A stretch of DNA of 64,000 nt from Nocardia nova NBRC 15556 (GTDB taxonomy: Bacteria > Actinomycetota > Actinomycetes > Mycobacteriales > Mycobacteriaceae): positions 35,226-99,225 of the forward strand of contig NZ_BDBN01000033.1 in the NCBI RefSeq assembly GCF_001613005.1, in the 5' to 3' direction. The notes under the pieces are model-generated. The model made no database searches and had not been told where the DNA came from. It saw nothing but the letters and a program-made list of their open reading frames with translations. Of this stretch, positions 45,229 to 55,624 are shown one piece after another (positions within the stretch are counted from its first letter, which is position 1; every line of letters starts with the position of its first letter). Made by a program: the position numbers and the translations under genes.

Positions 45229-45459
45229 TCGGTCTCCTCTCCTCGCGCGGTTGTCCGGCGCCCCGCCGAAGGCTGCTGCAGGGGCGTCGCATCTGCGGCG
45301 TACCCGCGCCGTGCGCTGTTATTCGGGCCGGGATCGCCTGCCATCGTGTCCGATTCGGCGGGTGTGACCTGCGGTCGACCGGGTACCCGCGCGATGTCCG
45401 GCCGCCCGCGGCGAGGTGCGGCCGCACCACATCCGGCCGACCATGACAGGGGTGCACGA

Positions 45460-48378
45460 ATGACGATTTCGGATCGCGCGGCCCGCCCGCACCGCGGCTC
45501 GAATCGAGACCGATGGCCGCTGCAGGCACTCGAAACCGCCCTGAAGGAGGCGGTCGACGGGGAGGTCCGTTTCGATTCGGGTAGTCGCGCCACCTATTCC
45601 ACCGACGCCTCGAACTATCGCGCTCTGCCACTGGGCGTGGTTGTTCCGCACACACCGGAGGCCGCCGCGATCGCGGTCGGAATCTGTCGCGACCACGACG
45701 TCCCCTTGCTCTCCCGTGGCGGTGGCACGAGCCTCGCCGGGCAGAGCTGCAATACCGCGGTCGTGATCGACTGGACCAAATACTGCCATCGGCTGCTCGG
45801 CGTCGACCCTGAAACGCGCACCGCCGTGGTGGAACCGGGGATCGCGCTCGATCCGCTCAATCAGCAGTTGAAGTCGTCCGGGCTGATGGTCGGCCCCAAG
45901 CCGTCGACTCACGTCAGTTGCACGATCGGCGGAATGATCGGCAACAACTCGTGCGGTGCCACGGCACAGGCCTACGGAAAAATGGTCGACTCCGTGCGCC
46001 GGCTCGAGATCCTCACCTACGACGGATTGCGGGCCTGGGTGGGTGCCGAGGACCCGATCCCGGGCGCGAATCCGGAGGCCGACGAGCTGGTCCGCCGGCT
46101 GCGGGAGATCCGGGACCGCTACGCCGACGACATCCGCGCCGCGTATCCGGACATTCCCCGCAGGGTCTCCGGATACAACCTGGACGCGCTGCTGCCGGAG
46201 CGAGGATTCGATATCGCGAAGTTCCTCGTCGGCAGCGAAAGCACACTGGTGACCGTGCTGCGCGCGGAGATCGAGCTGGTCCGGGTGCCGGCCGCCAAGG
46301 CGATGGTCGTGCTCGGCTTCCCCGACGTCTATCACGCCGCCGACGCGGTCTCCCGCATCCTGCCGCACGACCCCGCCGCCCTCGAGGGCCTCGACCATCG
46401 CCTGGTCCAACTGGAGCACAGCCAACATCTGGCGGCGAAGGCCATCTCCCAGTTGCCCGACGGGAAGGCTTGGCTGATGGTGCAATTCGACGGCGACGAC
46501 CAGAAGCAGGCCGACGCGCGGGCGAAGAAGATGATCGCCGATCTCGAACGCGCCACCGGCGCGAGCTCCACCATCCTGGACGATCCCGACCGCGAGGCCG
46601 AGGTGTGGGCCGCCCGCGAGGCCGGACTCGGCGCCACCGCCTATCCGCCCGACGGCCCGGAAACGCACGAGGGATGGGAGGACGCCGCGGTCCCGCCCGA
46701 GCGGCTCGGCGACTATCTGCGCGACTTCGACGCGCTGCTCGAGGAATTCGACTACGAATCCAGTTCGCTCTACGGGCATTTCGGTCACGGCTGTGTGCAC
46801 ACCCGCATCCCGTTCGACCTGCGCACCGCCGACGGGATCGCGCACTACCGGCGCTTCGTCGAACGGGCCGCACGCCTGGTGAGCAGCTACGGCGGGTCGC
46901 TGTCCGGCGAGCACGGCGACGGCCAGTCGCGCGCCGAACTGTTGCCGATCATGTTCGGCGACAAGGTGGTTCGCGCCTTCGGTGAGGTGAAGGCGCTGTT
47001 CGATCCGCGCAACCGGATGAACCCCGGCAAGATCGTCCAGCCGCATCGACTGGATTCGGATCTGCGCCAGGGTAGCGACTACCGGCCGTGGGAACCGGTG
47101 ACGCACTTCGCCTTTCCCGACGACGATCACCGCTTCAGCGAGGCGGCCGGACGCTGCGTGGGTGTCGGCAAATGCCGCGGCGAGAGCAGCGGGGTCATGT
47201 GCCCCAGCTACCGCGCGACGCGGGAGGAGGAGCATTCCACTCGCGGGCGGGCCCGGCTGCTGTTCGAAATGCTGCAGGGCGAGGCGATCACCGACGGCTG
47301 GCGATCCACCGAGGTCCGCGACGCGCTCGATCTGTGCCTGGCGTGCAAGGGGTGTCGCAGCGATTGCCCGGTCGATGTCGATATGGCCACCTACAAGGCC
47401 GAATTCCTGTCCCACCACTACGAACACCGGGTCCGGCCGATGGCCCACTATTCGATGGGCTGGATTCCGCTGTGGGCCCGGCTCGGCACCTCGATGGCTC
47501 CGCTCGCCAACGCCGTGACCCACACCCCGGGTCTGCGGCGCCTGGTCTCGGCCGCGGGCGGCATCGCGCAGGAACGGGAAATGCCCCGCTTCGCGCGCAG
47601 CCGGTTCACTCGCACCTTCCGCAACCACACGAGCTCCACCACCGGCGAGCGCGGCACGGTGCTGCTGTGGCCCGATACCTTCACCAACAATTTCGAACCC
47701 GGAATCGCCGAAGCCGCGGTGACGGTGCTCGAGGCCGCGGGCTTCTCCGTGATCGTGCCCGAGCGCACCGTCTGCTGCGGTCTGACCTGGATTTCCACCG
47801 GCCAGCTGCCCACCGCCAAACGCGTGCTGCGTCGCACGTTGCGGGTGCTGGCGCCGCAGTTGCGCGACAGCACGCCGATCGTCGTCCTCGAACCCAGCTG
47901 CGCGGCCGTGTTCCGGGCCGATCTGCCCGAACTGCTCTACGGCGACCAGGACGCCGATCGGCTGTCGAAACAGACCTACACGCTCGCCGAACTGCTGGCC
48001 GAGCGGGCGCCGGACTGGAATCCGCCCCACGTCGACACCGCGGCCATGGTGCAGCCGCACTGCCACCACCACGCGATCATGCACTACGACACCGATCGCG
48101 AACTGCTGTCCTCGACCGGCGCCGACGTGCAGGTCCTTGATGCCGGATGTTGCGGTCTGGCAGGCAATTTCGGCTTCGAACGCGGCCACTACGACGTCTC
48201 GGTGGCCTGCGCCGAGGACAAGCTGATGCCGGCGGTGCGCGAGCGTGATCCGGGCACCGTGGTGCTCGCCGACGGATTCAGCTGCCGGACCCAGATCCGG
48301 CAGCTGCAACCGGACGCCGATCCGCGCCACGCGGTCGAACTGCTGGCGGCGGCGCTGGCGGCGAAGGGCCAGGGATGA
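45460..48378 (+). CDS. FAD-linked 2-hydroxyacid dehydrogenase with Fe-S domain (YdiJ-like)
   Basis: 972-residue fusion. N-terminal PCMH FAD domain (about 50-280; SRGGGTSLAGQSCN, NNSCGATAQAYGK), FAD-oxidase C domain (about 300-540; LYGHFGHGCVHTRI, SGEHGDGQSR), then a 4Fe-4S ferredoxin segment (CVGVGKC, CLACKGCRSDCPVD) and two CCG domains (VCCGLTW, CCGLAGNFGFE). This layout is that of D-2-hydroxyglutarate or D-lactate dehydrogenases, oxidising a D-2-hydroxy acid and passing electrons to quinone. Start MTISDRA (45460); an earlier in-frame ATG at 45346 lacks a ribosome site. Overlaps the next gene by ATGA. Confidence 0.9.
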   Translation: MTISDRAARPHRGSNRDRWPLQALETALKEAVDGEVRFDSGSRATYSTDASNYRALPLGVVVPHTPEAAAIAVGICRDHDVPLLSRGGGTSLAGQSCNTAVVIDWTKYCHRLLGVDPETRTAVVEPGIALDPLNQQLKSSGLMVGPKPSTHVSCTIGGMIGNNSCGATAQAYGKMVDSVRRLEILTYDGLRAWVGAEDPIPGANPEADELVRRLREIRDRYADDIRAAYPDIPRRVSGYNLDALLPERGFDIAKFLVGSESTLVTVLRAEIELVRVPAAKAMVVLGFPDVYHAADAVSRILPHDPAALEGLDHRLVQLEHSQHLAAKAISQLPDGKAWLMVQFDGDDQKQADARAKKMIADLERATGASSTILDDPDREAEVWAAREAGLGATAYPPDGPETHEGWEDAAVPPERLGDYLRDFDALLEEFDYESSSLYGHFGHGCVHTRIPFDLRTADGIAHYRRFVERAARLVSSYGGSLSGEHGDGQSRAELLPIMFGDKVVRAFGEVKALFDPRNRMNPGKIVQPHRLDSDLRQGSDYRPWEPVTHFAFPDDDHRFSEAAGRCVGVGKCRGESSGVMCPSYRATREEEHSTRGRARLLFEMLQGEAITDGWRSTEVRDALDLCLACKGCRSDCPVDVDMATYKAEFLSHHYEHRVRPMAHYSMGWIPLWARLGTSMAPLANAVTHTPGLRRLVSAAGGIAQEREMPRFARSRFTRTFRNHTSSTTGERGTVLLWPDTFTNNFEPGIAEAAVTVLEAAGFSVIVPERTVCCGLTWISTGQLPTAKRVLRRTLRVLAPQLRDSTPIVVLEPSCAAVFRADLPELLYGDQDADRLSKQTYTLAELLAERAPDWNPPHVDTAAMVQPHCHHHAIMHYDTDRELLSSTGADVQVLDAGCCGLAGNFGFERGHYDVSVACAEDKLMPAVRERDPGTVVLADGFSCRTQIRQLQPDADPRHAVELLAAALAAKGQG

Positions 48379-49481
48379 GTGCGGCGACCATCGACGAGTC
48401 GGTCCGGGTCGGGGTCTACCGGTTTCCGACGCCGGAGCCGGAAGCCGACGGCACCCTCGAATGGGAGGCGACCACCGCGGTGACCGTCGAGATCGACGCG
48501 GGCGGGCAGACCGGGCTGGGGTGGACCTACAGCGGCGGCGCCACCGCGGCGATCGTGCGCGAGGTGCTGGCCCCGGTCCTGGCCGGGCGTTCGTCGCTCG
48601 ATATCGGCGACTGCCGGATCCGGATGCAGCGCGCCTGCCGGAATCTGGGCACCGCCGCCGTCGTCGCACATGCGCTCAGCGCCGTCGACATCGCCTTGTG
48701 GGACCTGAAGGCGCGCCTGCTCGGGGTGCCGCTGAGCCGGCTGTTCGGTGCGGTGCGCCCGGCGACACCGGTCTACGGCTCGGGCGGATTCACCACCCTG
48801 ACCAATGACGAGCTGGGCGAGCAGATCGACGGCTGGCTGTCGGCGGGGTGCCGGTGCGTCAAGATCAAGATCGGGGAGGATCGTGGCGAGCGGACCGAGC
48901 GGGACCTCGAGCGGGTGTCTTTCGCGAACGGGCTGCTCGGCGACCGCGCCCGCCTGATGGTCGACGCGAACGGCGCCTACTCCGCCGCTCTGGCCCGCCG
49001 GGTCGGCGCCGACCTCGACCGGCACGGCGTGATCTGGTTCGAAGAGCCCGTCACCAGCGACGATCCGCCCGGGCTGGCGTTGCTGCGGGCGGCGCTGCGC
49101 TGCGATGTGACCGCCGGCGAATACGTCTACCGCCACTACGACGCGGCCGCGCTGATCGGCTCGGTGGACTGCCTGCAACTCGATGTGACCCGCTGCGGCG
49201 GCTACAGCGGCTTCCTGGAATGCGCCGCCCTCGCCGCCGCGCACGGCCTGGACATCTCCGCCCACTGCGCGCCTTCGCTGCACGCACCGATCGTGTCGTC
49301 GTTCGCCCATCTGCGGCACGTGGAATGGTTCATCGACCACGCCCGGCTGGAGCCACTGCTGGTCGACGGCGTGCCCGAGGTCCGCGACGGTGTACTCGCG
49401 ACCGGCCGGGCCGCCGGGCACGGTATGCGGCTCGCGGACTCGGCCGGAAAATTTTCGGTCGGCGGCGCCGGCCGGCGGTGA
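48375..49481 (+). CDS. Enolase-superfamily (mandelate racemase-like) dehydratase
   Basis: 368 residues. Catalytic KIKIG (Lys-x-Lys, about 166-170), metal ligands in VDANGAY, WFEEPV and TAGEYV, and the His base in SAHCAPSLHAP: the full mandelate-racemase set, acid-sugar dehydratase style. ATG overlaps the stop of the 2-hydroxyacid dehydrogenase, so both probably act on one hydroxy-acid or sugar-acid pathway. Substrate not predictable from motifs. Confidence 0.87.
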   Translation: MSAATIDESVRVGVYRFPTPEPEADGTLEWEATTAVTVEIDAGGQTGLGWTYSGGATAAIVREVLAPVLAGRSSLDIGDCRIRMQRACRNLGTAAVVAHALSAVDIALWDLKARLLGVPLSRLFGAVRPATPVYGSGGFTTLTNDELGEQIDGWLSAGCRCVKIKIGEDRGERTERDLERVSFANGLLGDRARLMVDANGAYSAALARRVGADLDRHGVIWFEEPVTSDDPPGLALLRAALRCDVTAGEYVYRHYDAAALIGSVDCLQLDVTRCGGYSGFLECAALAAAHGLDISAHCAPSLHAPIVSSFAHLRHVEWFIDHARLEPLLVDGVPEVRDGVLATGRAAGHGMRLADSAGKFSVGGAGRR

Positions 49482-49535
49482 CGGGGTGCGCCCGGGTGGC
49501 CGAATACCGGTGCGGCTGCTGGGTAACCGCCGGAT

Positions 49536-50489
49536 ATGGCAGCCATCGGATATTTTCTCGCCAGCGAACAGTTCGGACCGAAAGAACTCGTCGAACAGGC
49601 CCAGCGCGCGGAACAGGCGGGTTTCGAGCGGCTGTGGATCTCCGATCACTTTCATCCGTGGAACGACGCCCAGGGCCACAGCCCGTTCGTCTGGGGCACG
49701 ATCGGCGCGCTGTCGCAGGCCACATCGCTCCCGATCACCACGGCCGTGACCTGTCCGACGGTGCGCATCCATCCCGCGATCATCGCCCAGGCAGCGGCCA
49801 CCGCGGCCGTGCAGCTCGACGGCCGCTTCGTGCTCGGCGTCGGCAGCGGCGAAGCGCTCAACGAACACATCTTCGGCGATCCGTGGCCGCCACCGGGGGA
49901 GCGGCTGCGGATGCTGGCCGAAGCCGTGGACCTGATCCGCCGCCTGCACCGCGGTGACGTGGTGACCTATCGCGGCGAGCACTACACGGTGCAGGAGGCG
50001 CGGATCTACACGTTGCCCGAACAGCCCGTGCCGATCTATGTATCCGGATTCGGCCCGCAGGCAACGGAATTGGCGGCGCGCATCGGCGACGGCTACTGCA
50101 CGAGCATGCCCGACGCCGAGCTGGTCGACCTGTTCCGCGACAGCGGGGGTGGCGCCAAACCGGTGCAGATGGGCACCAAGGTGAGCTGGGCGGCCGACGA
50201 GGAGTCCGGCGTCGACGCCGCCCACCGGCTGTGGTCCAACGAACTGCTGCCCGGTCAGCTGGGCCAGACCCTGCCACGCCCCGCCGATTTCGAGGACGCG
50301 ATGTCGTTGCTCGACCGCGAGGCGTCGCGGCAGCACTTCGCCGCCGGGCCGGACCCGCAACGCCACATCGACCAGTTGCGCACCTGTGTGGACGCGGGCG
50401 CGGACGAGGTCTACGTCGGCCAGATCGGGCCGGATCTGGAGGGCTTCTTCACCGCATACGAGAAGGAAGTACTGCCGGCCCTGCGCTGA
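49536..50489 (+). CDS. F420-dependent LLM oxidoreductase (G6PDH-like family)
   Basis: 317-residue TIM-barrel protein: IGYFLASEQFGPKELVEQAQ, WISDHFHPWNDAQG, TAVTCPTVRIHPAIIAQ, LGVGSGEALNEHIFGDPWP and PIYVSGFGPQA match the F420-dependent glucose-6-phosphate-dehydrogenase-like group (TIGR03557-type). Not Fgd1 itself as far as I can tell. ATG 54 bp after the dehydratase, no strong ribosome site. Confidence 0.87.
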   Translation: MAAIGYFLASEQFGPKELVEQAQRAEQAGFERLWISDHFHPWNDAQGHSPFVWGTIGALSQATSLPITTAVTCPTVRIHPAIIAQAAATAAVQLDGRFVLGVGSGEALNEHIFGDPWPPPGERLRMLAEAVDLIRRLHRGDVVTYRGEHYTVQEARIYTLPEQPVPIYVSGFGPQATELAARIGDGYCTSMPDAELVDLFRDSGGGAKPVQMGTKVSWAADEESGVDAAHRLWSNELLPGQLGQTLPRPADFEDAMSLLDREASRQHFAAGPDPQRHIDQLRTCVDAGADEVYVGQIGPDLEGFFTAYEKEVLPALR

Positions 50490-50531
50490 GCGGTACGCGA
50501 TCACCATCGGTACCGAGGAGAGGCGAATCGG

Positions 50532-50747
50532 ATGGATCACTCACGGGCCCCCGTGCTGGACGCACTGGCCCAATACCACCAACTCGGCGAGGTCACGCCG
50601 TATCCACCGGGTATCCCGGTGATCGTGCCCGGGGAACTGGTCGACGCCGCGGTCGTGGACTACCTGCGATCCGGAGTCGAGAACGGGATGAATGTGCCCG
50701 ATCCGGCCGATCCGAGCTTGCGCACGCTGCGGGTGGTGGCCGAGTGA
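50532..50747 (+). CDS. Stand-alone Orn/Lys/Arg decarboxylase C-terminal domain
   Basis: 71 residues. QYHQLGEVTPYPPGIPVIVP followed by GELVDAAVVDYLRSG reproduces the C-terminal domain of PLP-dependent Orn/Lys/Arg decarboxylases (consensus YPPGIPxLxPGE). The PLP domain is absent: only 42 bp separate it from the F420 gene upstream. A GAGGAGAG ribosome site precedes the ATG, so it looks expressed rather than a dead remnant. Possible roles are a regulatory or antizyme-like subunit, or a relic of deletion. Confidence 0.72.
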   Translation: MDHSRAPVLDALAQYHQLGEVTPYPPGIPVIVPGELVDAAVVDYLRSGVENGMNVPDPADPSLRTLRVVAE

Positions 50748-50837
50748 CCGTCGACGGCCGGTAAAATGGGTGGTTCTGGTGTGTCCGAGGGATGCACAAT
50801 CGAACCGTTTGCCCCCTTACCGTGCTAGGAGACTGTT

Positions 50838-52469
<1,632 letters not shown>

Positions 52470-52609
52470 GCGTGGCGAATGCTTCCTGCGACGCGCCGAG
52501 ACACGCCGAAAGATCCTCGCAATCGGTGAGTTTCATCACAGTGAGGCGTTGATCACTGCGGATCGAGTGTCTAGCCTGGAGTGAGGCTGCACGGCGACCG
52601 GAGGAAGCC

Positions 52610-52852
52610 ATGAGTGACAGGCCCGCACAGGGGAAGTCGATGTTGGGTAAGGGCACGCGCGTCACGGGCAAGTCGCGCGACCGGCTGCAGACCCAGCTCA
52701 AGAAGCAATACGAGGCGGGCGCCAGCATTCGTTCGCTGGCGCGGGAGACCGGCCGCTCGTACGGATTCATACACAACGTGCTCGTGGAGTCGCATGTGCA
52801 ACTCCGCAGCCGTGGTGGTGCCAACCGGCGCAAAGCGGTCAGCAAGGCCTGA
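52610..52852 (+). CDS. Small helix-turn-helix protein (Rv1473A-like)
   Basis: 80 residues, very basic. The HTH lies in YEAGASIRSLARETGRSYGF followed by IHNVLVESHV (about 35-64), like the DNA-binding helix of resolvase or sigma-like proteins. GGAGG lies 5 nt before the ATG. Position after the ABC-F gene matches Rv1473A, a conserved mycolata mini-regulator. Targets unknown. Confidence 0.85.
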   Translation: MSDRPAQGKSMLGKGTRVTGKSRDRLQTQLKKQYEAGASIRSLARETGRSYGFIHNVLVESHVQLRSRGGANRRKAVSKA

Positions 52853-52922
52853 CCCGCCCACTCGCCCGAAGCGGCCGATCGGCTTCCGCGGTCGTCGGCG
52901 TCTTCTGCCGCTCCGCCGGAGT

Positions 52923-53423
52923 TCACGCGCGGTGGGCGTTGCGTTCGGCCCACCACTGCGGCGCGTCGACGAAGTGGTTGTCGTATTCGTCCTGGGTGGC
53001 GGCGAGTTCGGCGAGGGTGGCCTCGCCGGAGGCCACCCGCTCGAGCAGCCGGAAGTAGCCGAAGCGCTGCACGGCCGGGGTCAGCGCGATGAGGATCCGC
53101 GCCGGTGAACCCGGGGCGGCGCCGAAGGCGTGCGGCATGAACCGCGGCACCGTGATCGCGCCACCCGCGGCGACCGTCGTGATCTGCTCGCCCGCGAGCA
53201 CCTGCAATTCGCCCTCGGCGACGTAGAACAGCTCGTCGGACAGCGTGTGGTAGTGCGGAGTCGCCCCGTCGGCGCCGGGGGCCATCGTGACCTCGAGCGT
53301 GCTGACGCTGCCGCCGGTGCGGTCGGAATCCAGCAGCAGCCGCATGGTCACAGCGTCGGTCGCGCGCACCTCGGCCTCGGCGGGCTGGACGACGGCGGCG
53401 GGAATGCGGGGTGCGGTGGTCAT
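52923..53423 (-). CDS. Cupin-domain protein
   Basis: 166 residues with one cupin barrel (about 45-120): HYHTLSDELFYVAEGELQV is motif 1 with two His and a Glu, and PRFMPHAFG gives motif 2. Probably a metal-binding dioxygenase or isomerase of small molecules. It is divergent from a MarR gene across 70 bp that contains a perfect 20-bp palindrome, so it is almost certainly controlled by that MarR. A longer frame upstream runs antisense over the MarR gene. Confidence 0.85.
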   Translation of the reverse strand: MTTAPRIPAAVVQPAEAEVRATDAVTMRLLLDSDRTGGSVSTLEVTMAPGADGATPHYHTLSDELFYVAEGELQVLAGEQITTVAAGGAITVPRFMPHAFGAAPGSPARILIALTPAVQRFGYFRLLERVASGEATLAELAATQDEYDNHFVDAPQWWAERNAHRA

Positions 53424-53450
53424 CGGATCTCCCAAGTAGTTCGCTATCGG

Positions 53451-53470
53451 ATAGTTCGCTACCGAACTAT
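53451..53470. promoter_or_regulatory. MarR operator candidate
   Basis: ATAGTTCGCTACCGAACTAT: perfect 8-bp arms around CTAC. A direct copy of TAGTTCGCTA also stands at 53437-53446. Both lie between the divergent cupin and MarR starts, the classic place for an autoregulated MarR operator. Confidence 0.7.
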
Positions 53471-53493
53471 ATCCTGTCGAATAGTATGTGTCC

Positions 53494-53997
53494 ATGGCTG
53501 GACGACAGACCGATGCGGTGGATGCGATCGTGGCGCAGTGGGAGCGGGAACGCCCCGACCTGGATCTCGCGGCGATGGCGGTGCTCGGCCGCCTCGGCCG
53601 CCTGTACGTCCTCGCCGAGCGCGCGATCGACGCGGTGTTCACCGCGCACGGGCTGCAACGCGGTGAGTTTGATGTGCTTGCGGCACTTCGCCGTTCGGGT
53701 GCACCGTTCGAACTCACCCCGTCGGTCCTGGCCGACACCCTGATGTTGTCGCGCGCCGGTATGACGGGCCGCCTGGACCGCCTGGAATCGGCCGGACTGG
53801 TGCGTCGTATCGCCGATCCCGCCGACCGCCGCGCGGTCCGGGTCGCGCTGACCGAGGCCGGCCGCGCCCGCGTCGACGAGGTCGTGACGGCGCACACCGA
53901 AAACGAGACCCGCCTGCTGTCCGGGTTGTCGGTGCGCGACCGCGCCGAACTGGACCGGATCGCGCGGCTGCTGCTAGCCGAGCTGGACCGGCCATGA
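53494..53997 (+). CDS. MarR-family transcriptional regulator
   Basis: 167 residues. Winged helix (about 60-125): GEFDVLAALRRSGAPFELTP, SVLADTLMLSRAGMTGRLDR, then wing residues ADPADRRAVRVALTEAG. The start was taken at ATG 53494; TAGTAT at 53482-53487 lies 6 nt before it, consistent with a leaderless message (GTG 53488 is in frame but overlaps that box). Divergent from the cupin gene and likely its repressor; convergent with the ATP-grasp gene (7-bp gap). Confidence 0.88.
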   Translation: MAGRQTDAVDAIVAQWERERPDLDLAAMAVLGRLGRLYVLAERAIDAVFTAHGLQRGEFDVLAALRRSGAPFELTPSVLADTLMLSRAGMTGRLDRLESAGLVRRIADPADRRAVRVALTEAGRARVDEVVTAHTENETRLLSGLSVRDRAELDRIARLLLAELDRP

Positions 53998-54004
53998 CAC
54001 CGGC

Positions 54005-54964
54005 TCAGCCGGAGACCATCGCCTCACCGTGGACGAGGAACTGGGCGAGACTGGCGAAGATCGGCAGCCCCGTCTTGATCTCCAGATACGCGAACTGCCC
54101 CTGCGGATTCACCTCGAGGAAGTAGTACTCGCCGTCGAGTCCGAGTCTGATGTCGAGCACGCCGAAGACCAGTCCGAGCGCACCCATCAGCGTGGTCAGC
54201 GACTTGCTCACCGAGGCCGGCAGCCGCTCGGGCGTGAAGGCCACCGAGGTGTCCAGGCGCGAATCCACCCATCCCACACCGGATTGCGAGTCGATCCGCA
54301 CTGCCCATTCGACGCCGTCGATCCACACCACCCGCAGATCGCATTCGGCTTCGACATAGTCCTGGAAGGTGGTCGGCGCCGAGCGGATGGTGTCGAACCG
54401 GCCGAGATCCTCGCTGCTCACGATGCGGGTTTCGGAGAATTCGGAGCGGCCGGTGCCGGTCCGCTTGTAGATCACCGACCCGCCGCGGGAATCGACGAAA
54501 CTGCGGGCCTCGTCGGGATCGTTGGTGATCAGCGTTTCCGGGATCGCGAAACCGCTGCGCCGGGCGGTGTCGAGTTGCACGATCTTGCGGGTGGCGGTGC
54601 GGTCGGCGCCGGGATCGTTGACCCAGACCGCCGGTATCGACCAGAGCAGGCCCTGCAGGAATCCGTCGCATTCGGCCTGGCGGAAATCGTCGTCGCCGTC
54701 CAGGAAACCACCGGGCACCTGGCACGGACGGGGGCGACGCCACCAGACGGCAGTCACGTCGTCGAGACCGGCGATATGCGACATCGAGCGAGCGGCGCCG
54801 GCCCGGTCGAGCCGGAAACTGCCGCATTCGCGCGGAAAATCGCGCATATCCAGGCGAATCGGTATGAGCCGGTACATATTCCGCAGCATCGAGGCCATCG
54901 CGTCGGCGTGTAGATCGCCGGTCTCCGCGACGATCAGCACGGCACCCGGCGAGCGGGCACTCAT
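54005..54964 (-). CDS. ATP-grasp RiPP maturase (MvdD/TgmB-like graspetide ligase)
   Basis: 319-residue ATP-grasp ligase. The N-terminal domain VLIVAETGDLHADAMASML with later VTAVWWRRPRPCQVP matches the MvdD/TgmB pre-ATP-grasp region, where a Trp-Tyr/Trp-Arg-Arg-Pro motif is typical. The ATP site is VIYKRTGTGRSEF. A DLR motif (AECDLRVVWIDG) and LEVNPQGQFAYLEIKTGLPI, the ExNPxGQ metal/ATP signature of peptide-ester ligases, follow. Such enzymes join Ser/Thr or Lys side chains to Asp/Glu in a precursor peptide. It starts 11 bp after the putative precursor gene. No second ATP-grasp, methyltransferase or transporter is adjacent. Confidence 0.85.
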   Translation of the reverse strand: MSARSPGAVLIVAETGDLHADAMASMLRNMYRLIPIRLDMRDFPRECGSFRLDRAGAARSMSHIAGLDDVTAVWWRRPRPCQVPGGFLDGDDDFRQAECDGFLQGLLWSIPAVWVNDPGADRTATRKIVQLDTARRSGFAIPETLITNDPDEARSFVDSRGGSVIYKRTGTGRSEFSETRIVSSEDLGRFDTIRSAPTTFQDYVEAECDLRVVWIDGVEWAVRIDSQSGVGWVDSRLDTSVAFTPERLPASVSKSLTTLMGALGLVFGVLDIRLGLDGEYYFLEVNPQGQFAYLEIKTGLPIFASLAQFLVHGEAMVSG

Positions 54965-54975
54965 CGAACGGCCCC

Positions 54976-55449
54976 TCAGTCCAGGCTGTCGCAGGCGGTG
55001 CCGTCGTCGCTGCCACCGCCGCTGCGAGTCTGGCTGTAGCTCACCGTCGCACCGGCGGCGCCCGGGGCGGGCGTGACGTCGAGCCGCCGGGCCCACTGGT
55101 CGGTCAGCCGGGCCAGCAGATCGTCACCGACGGCGGGGCTGGGACGAGGCGGTAGCGTCAGCGGGCGTTCGGTGAGCTGAATGCGGCGCTGCTGCGTGAA
55201 ATCGGCTGTGGCGCCGGGCCGTATCCACACGAGCACGGGGCGTTCCGCGGCGCCGGTGCCGGCGTCCGGGGATCCGTCGCGCAGCTGGAGGACGTCGTCG
55301 CGGTGGAGAGTCCAGATTCCCTCGGCGACGCGGACGCTGATGGTGTCGCGAGATTCGGCGACCAGGCGACCGGACAGCGGTGGCGCCGGGTGACGGGGTA
55401 GCGGGCGCGGCCGGGTACGTTCGGGTACCTGGCGGCGGGCATCGTTCAT
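54976..55449 (-). CDS. Putative graspetide precursor or partner protein
   Basis: 157 residues. N-terminal basic/Pro stretch, a small beta-rich segment (about 26-75), RPLTLPPRPSP (about 95-105), a helix near 108-122, then a C-terminal tail SYSQTRSGGGSDDGTACDSL with Asp148, 149, 154 and 157 and eight Ser/Thr from 135 on: a plausible ring-forming core of the kind ATP-grasp ligases act on. GGAG lies 8 nt before the ATG, and the stop is 11 bp from the maturase start. It is longer than most graspetide precursors (usually under 110 aa), so a leader with a folded domain, or a non-substrate partner, are alternatives. I recognise no other family. Confidence 0.65.
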   Translation of the reverse strand: MNDARRQVPERTRPRPLPRHPAPPLSGRLVAESRDTISVRVAEGIWTLHRDDVLQLRDGSPDAGTGAAERPVLVWIRPGATADFTQQRRIQLTERPLTLPPRPSPAVGDDLLARLTDQWARRLDVTPAPGAAGATVSYSQTRSGGGSDDGTACDSLD

Positions 55450-55624
55450 GGGCTGGACTCCGATCTGCTCGCAATTTGCCCCGGAAGTCGAGCGTGATCT
55501 GGATCATAGCCCGCCGCGGTGCCGGGCCGGTTCGCAACGAAAGATTTCCGGTGCAAACTCGGTGCCCCGGCCCGGGCGCGGAAAACACTATCGCCGAAAG
55601 CTATTCGGTTGAGCTGTCAACGGG

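Noticed and set aside
45319..48669. 1116-codon open frame on the minus strand
   Set aside because: It lies opposite the FAD/Fe-S dehydrogenase, which has clear motifs; the composition is that of a shadow.
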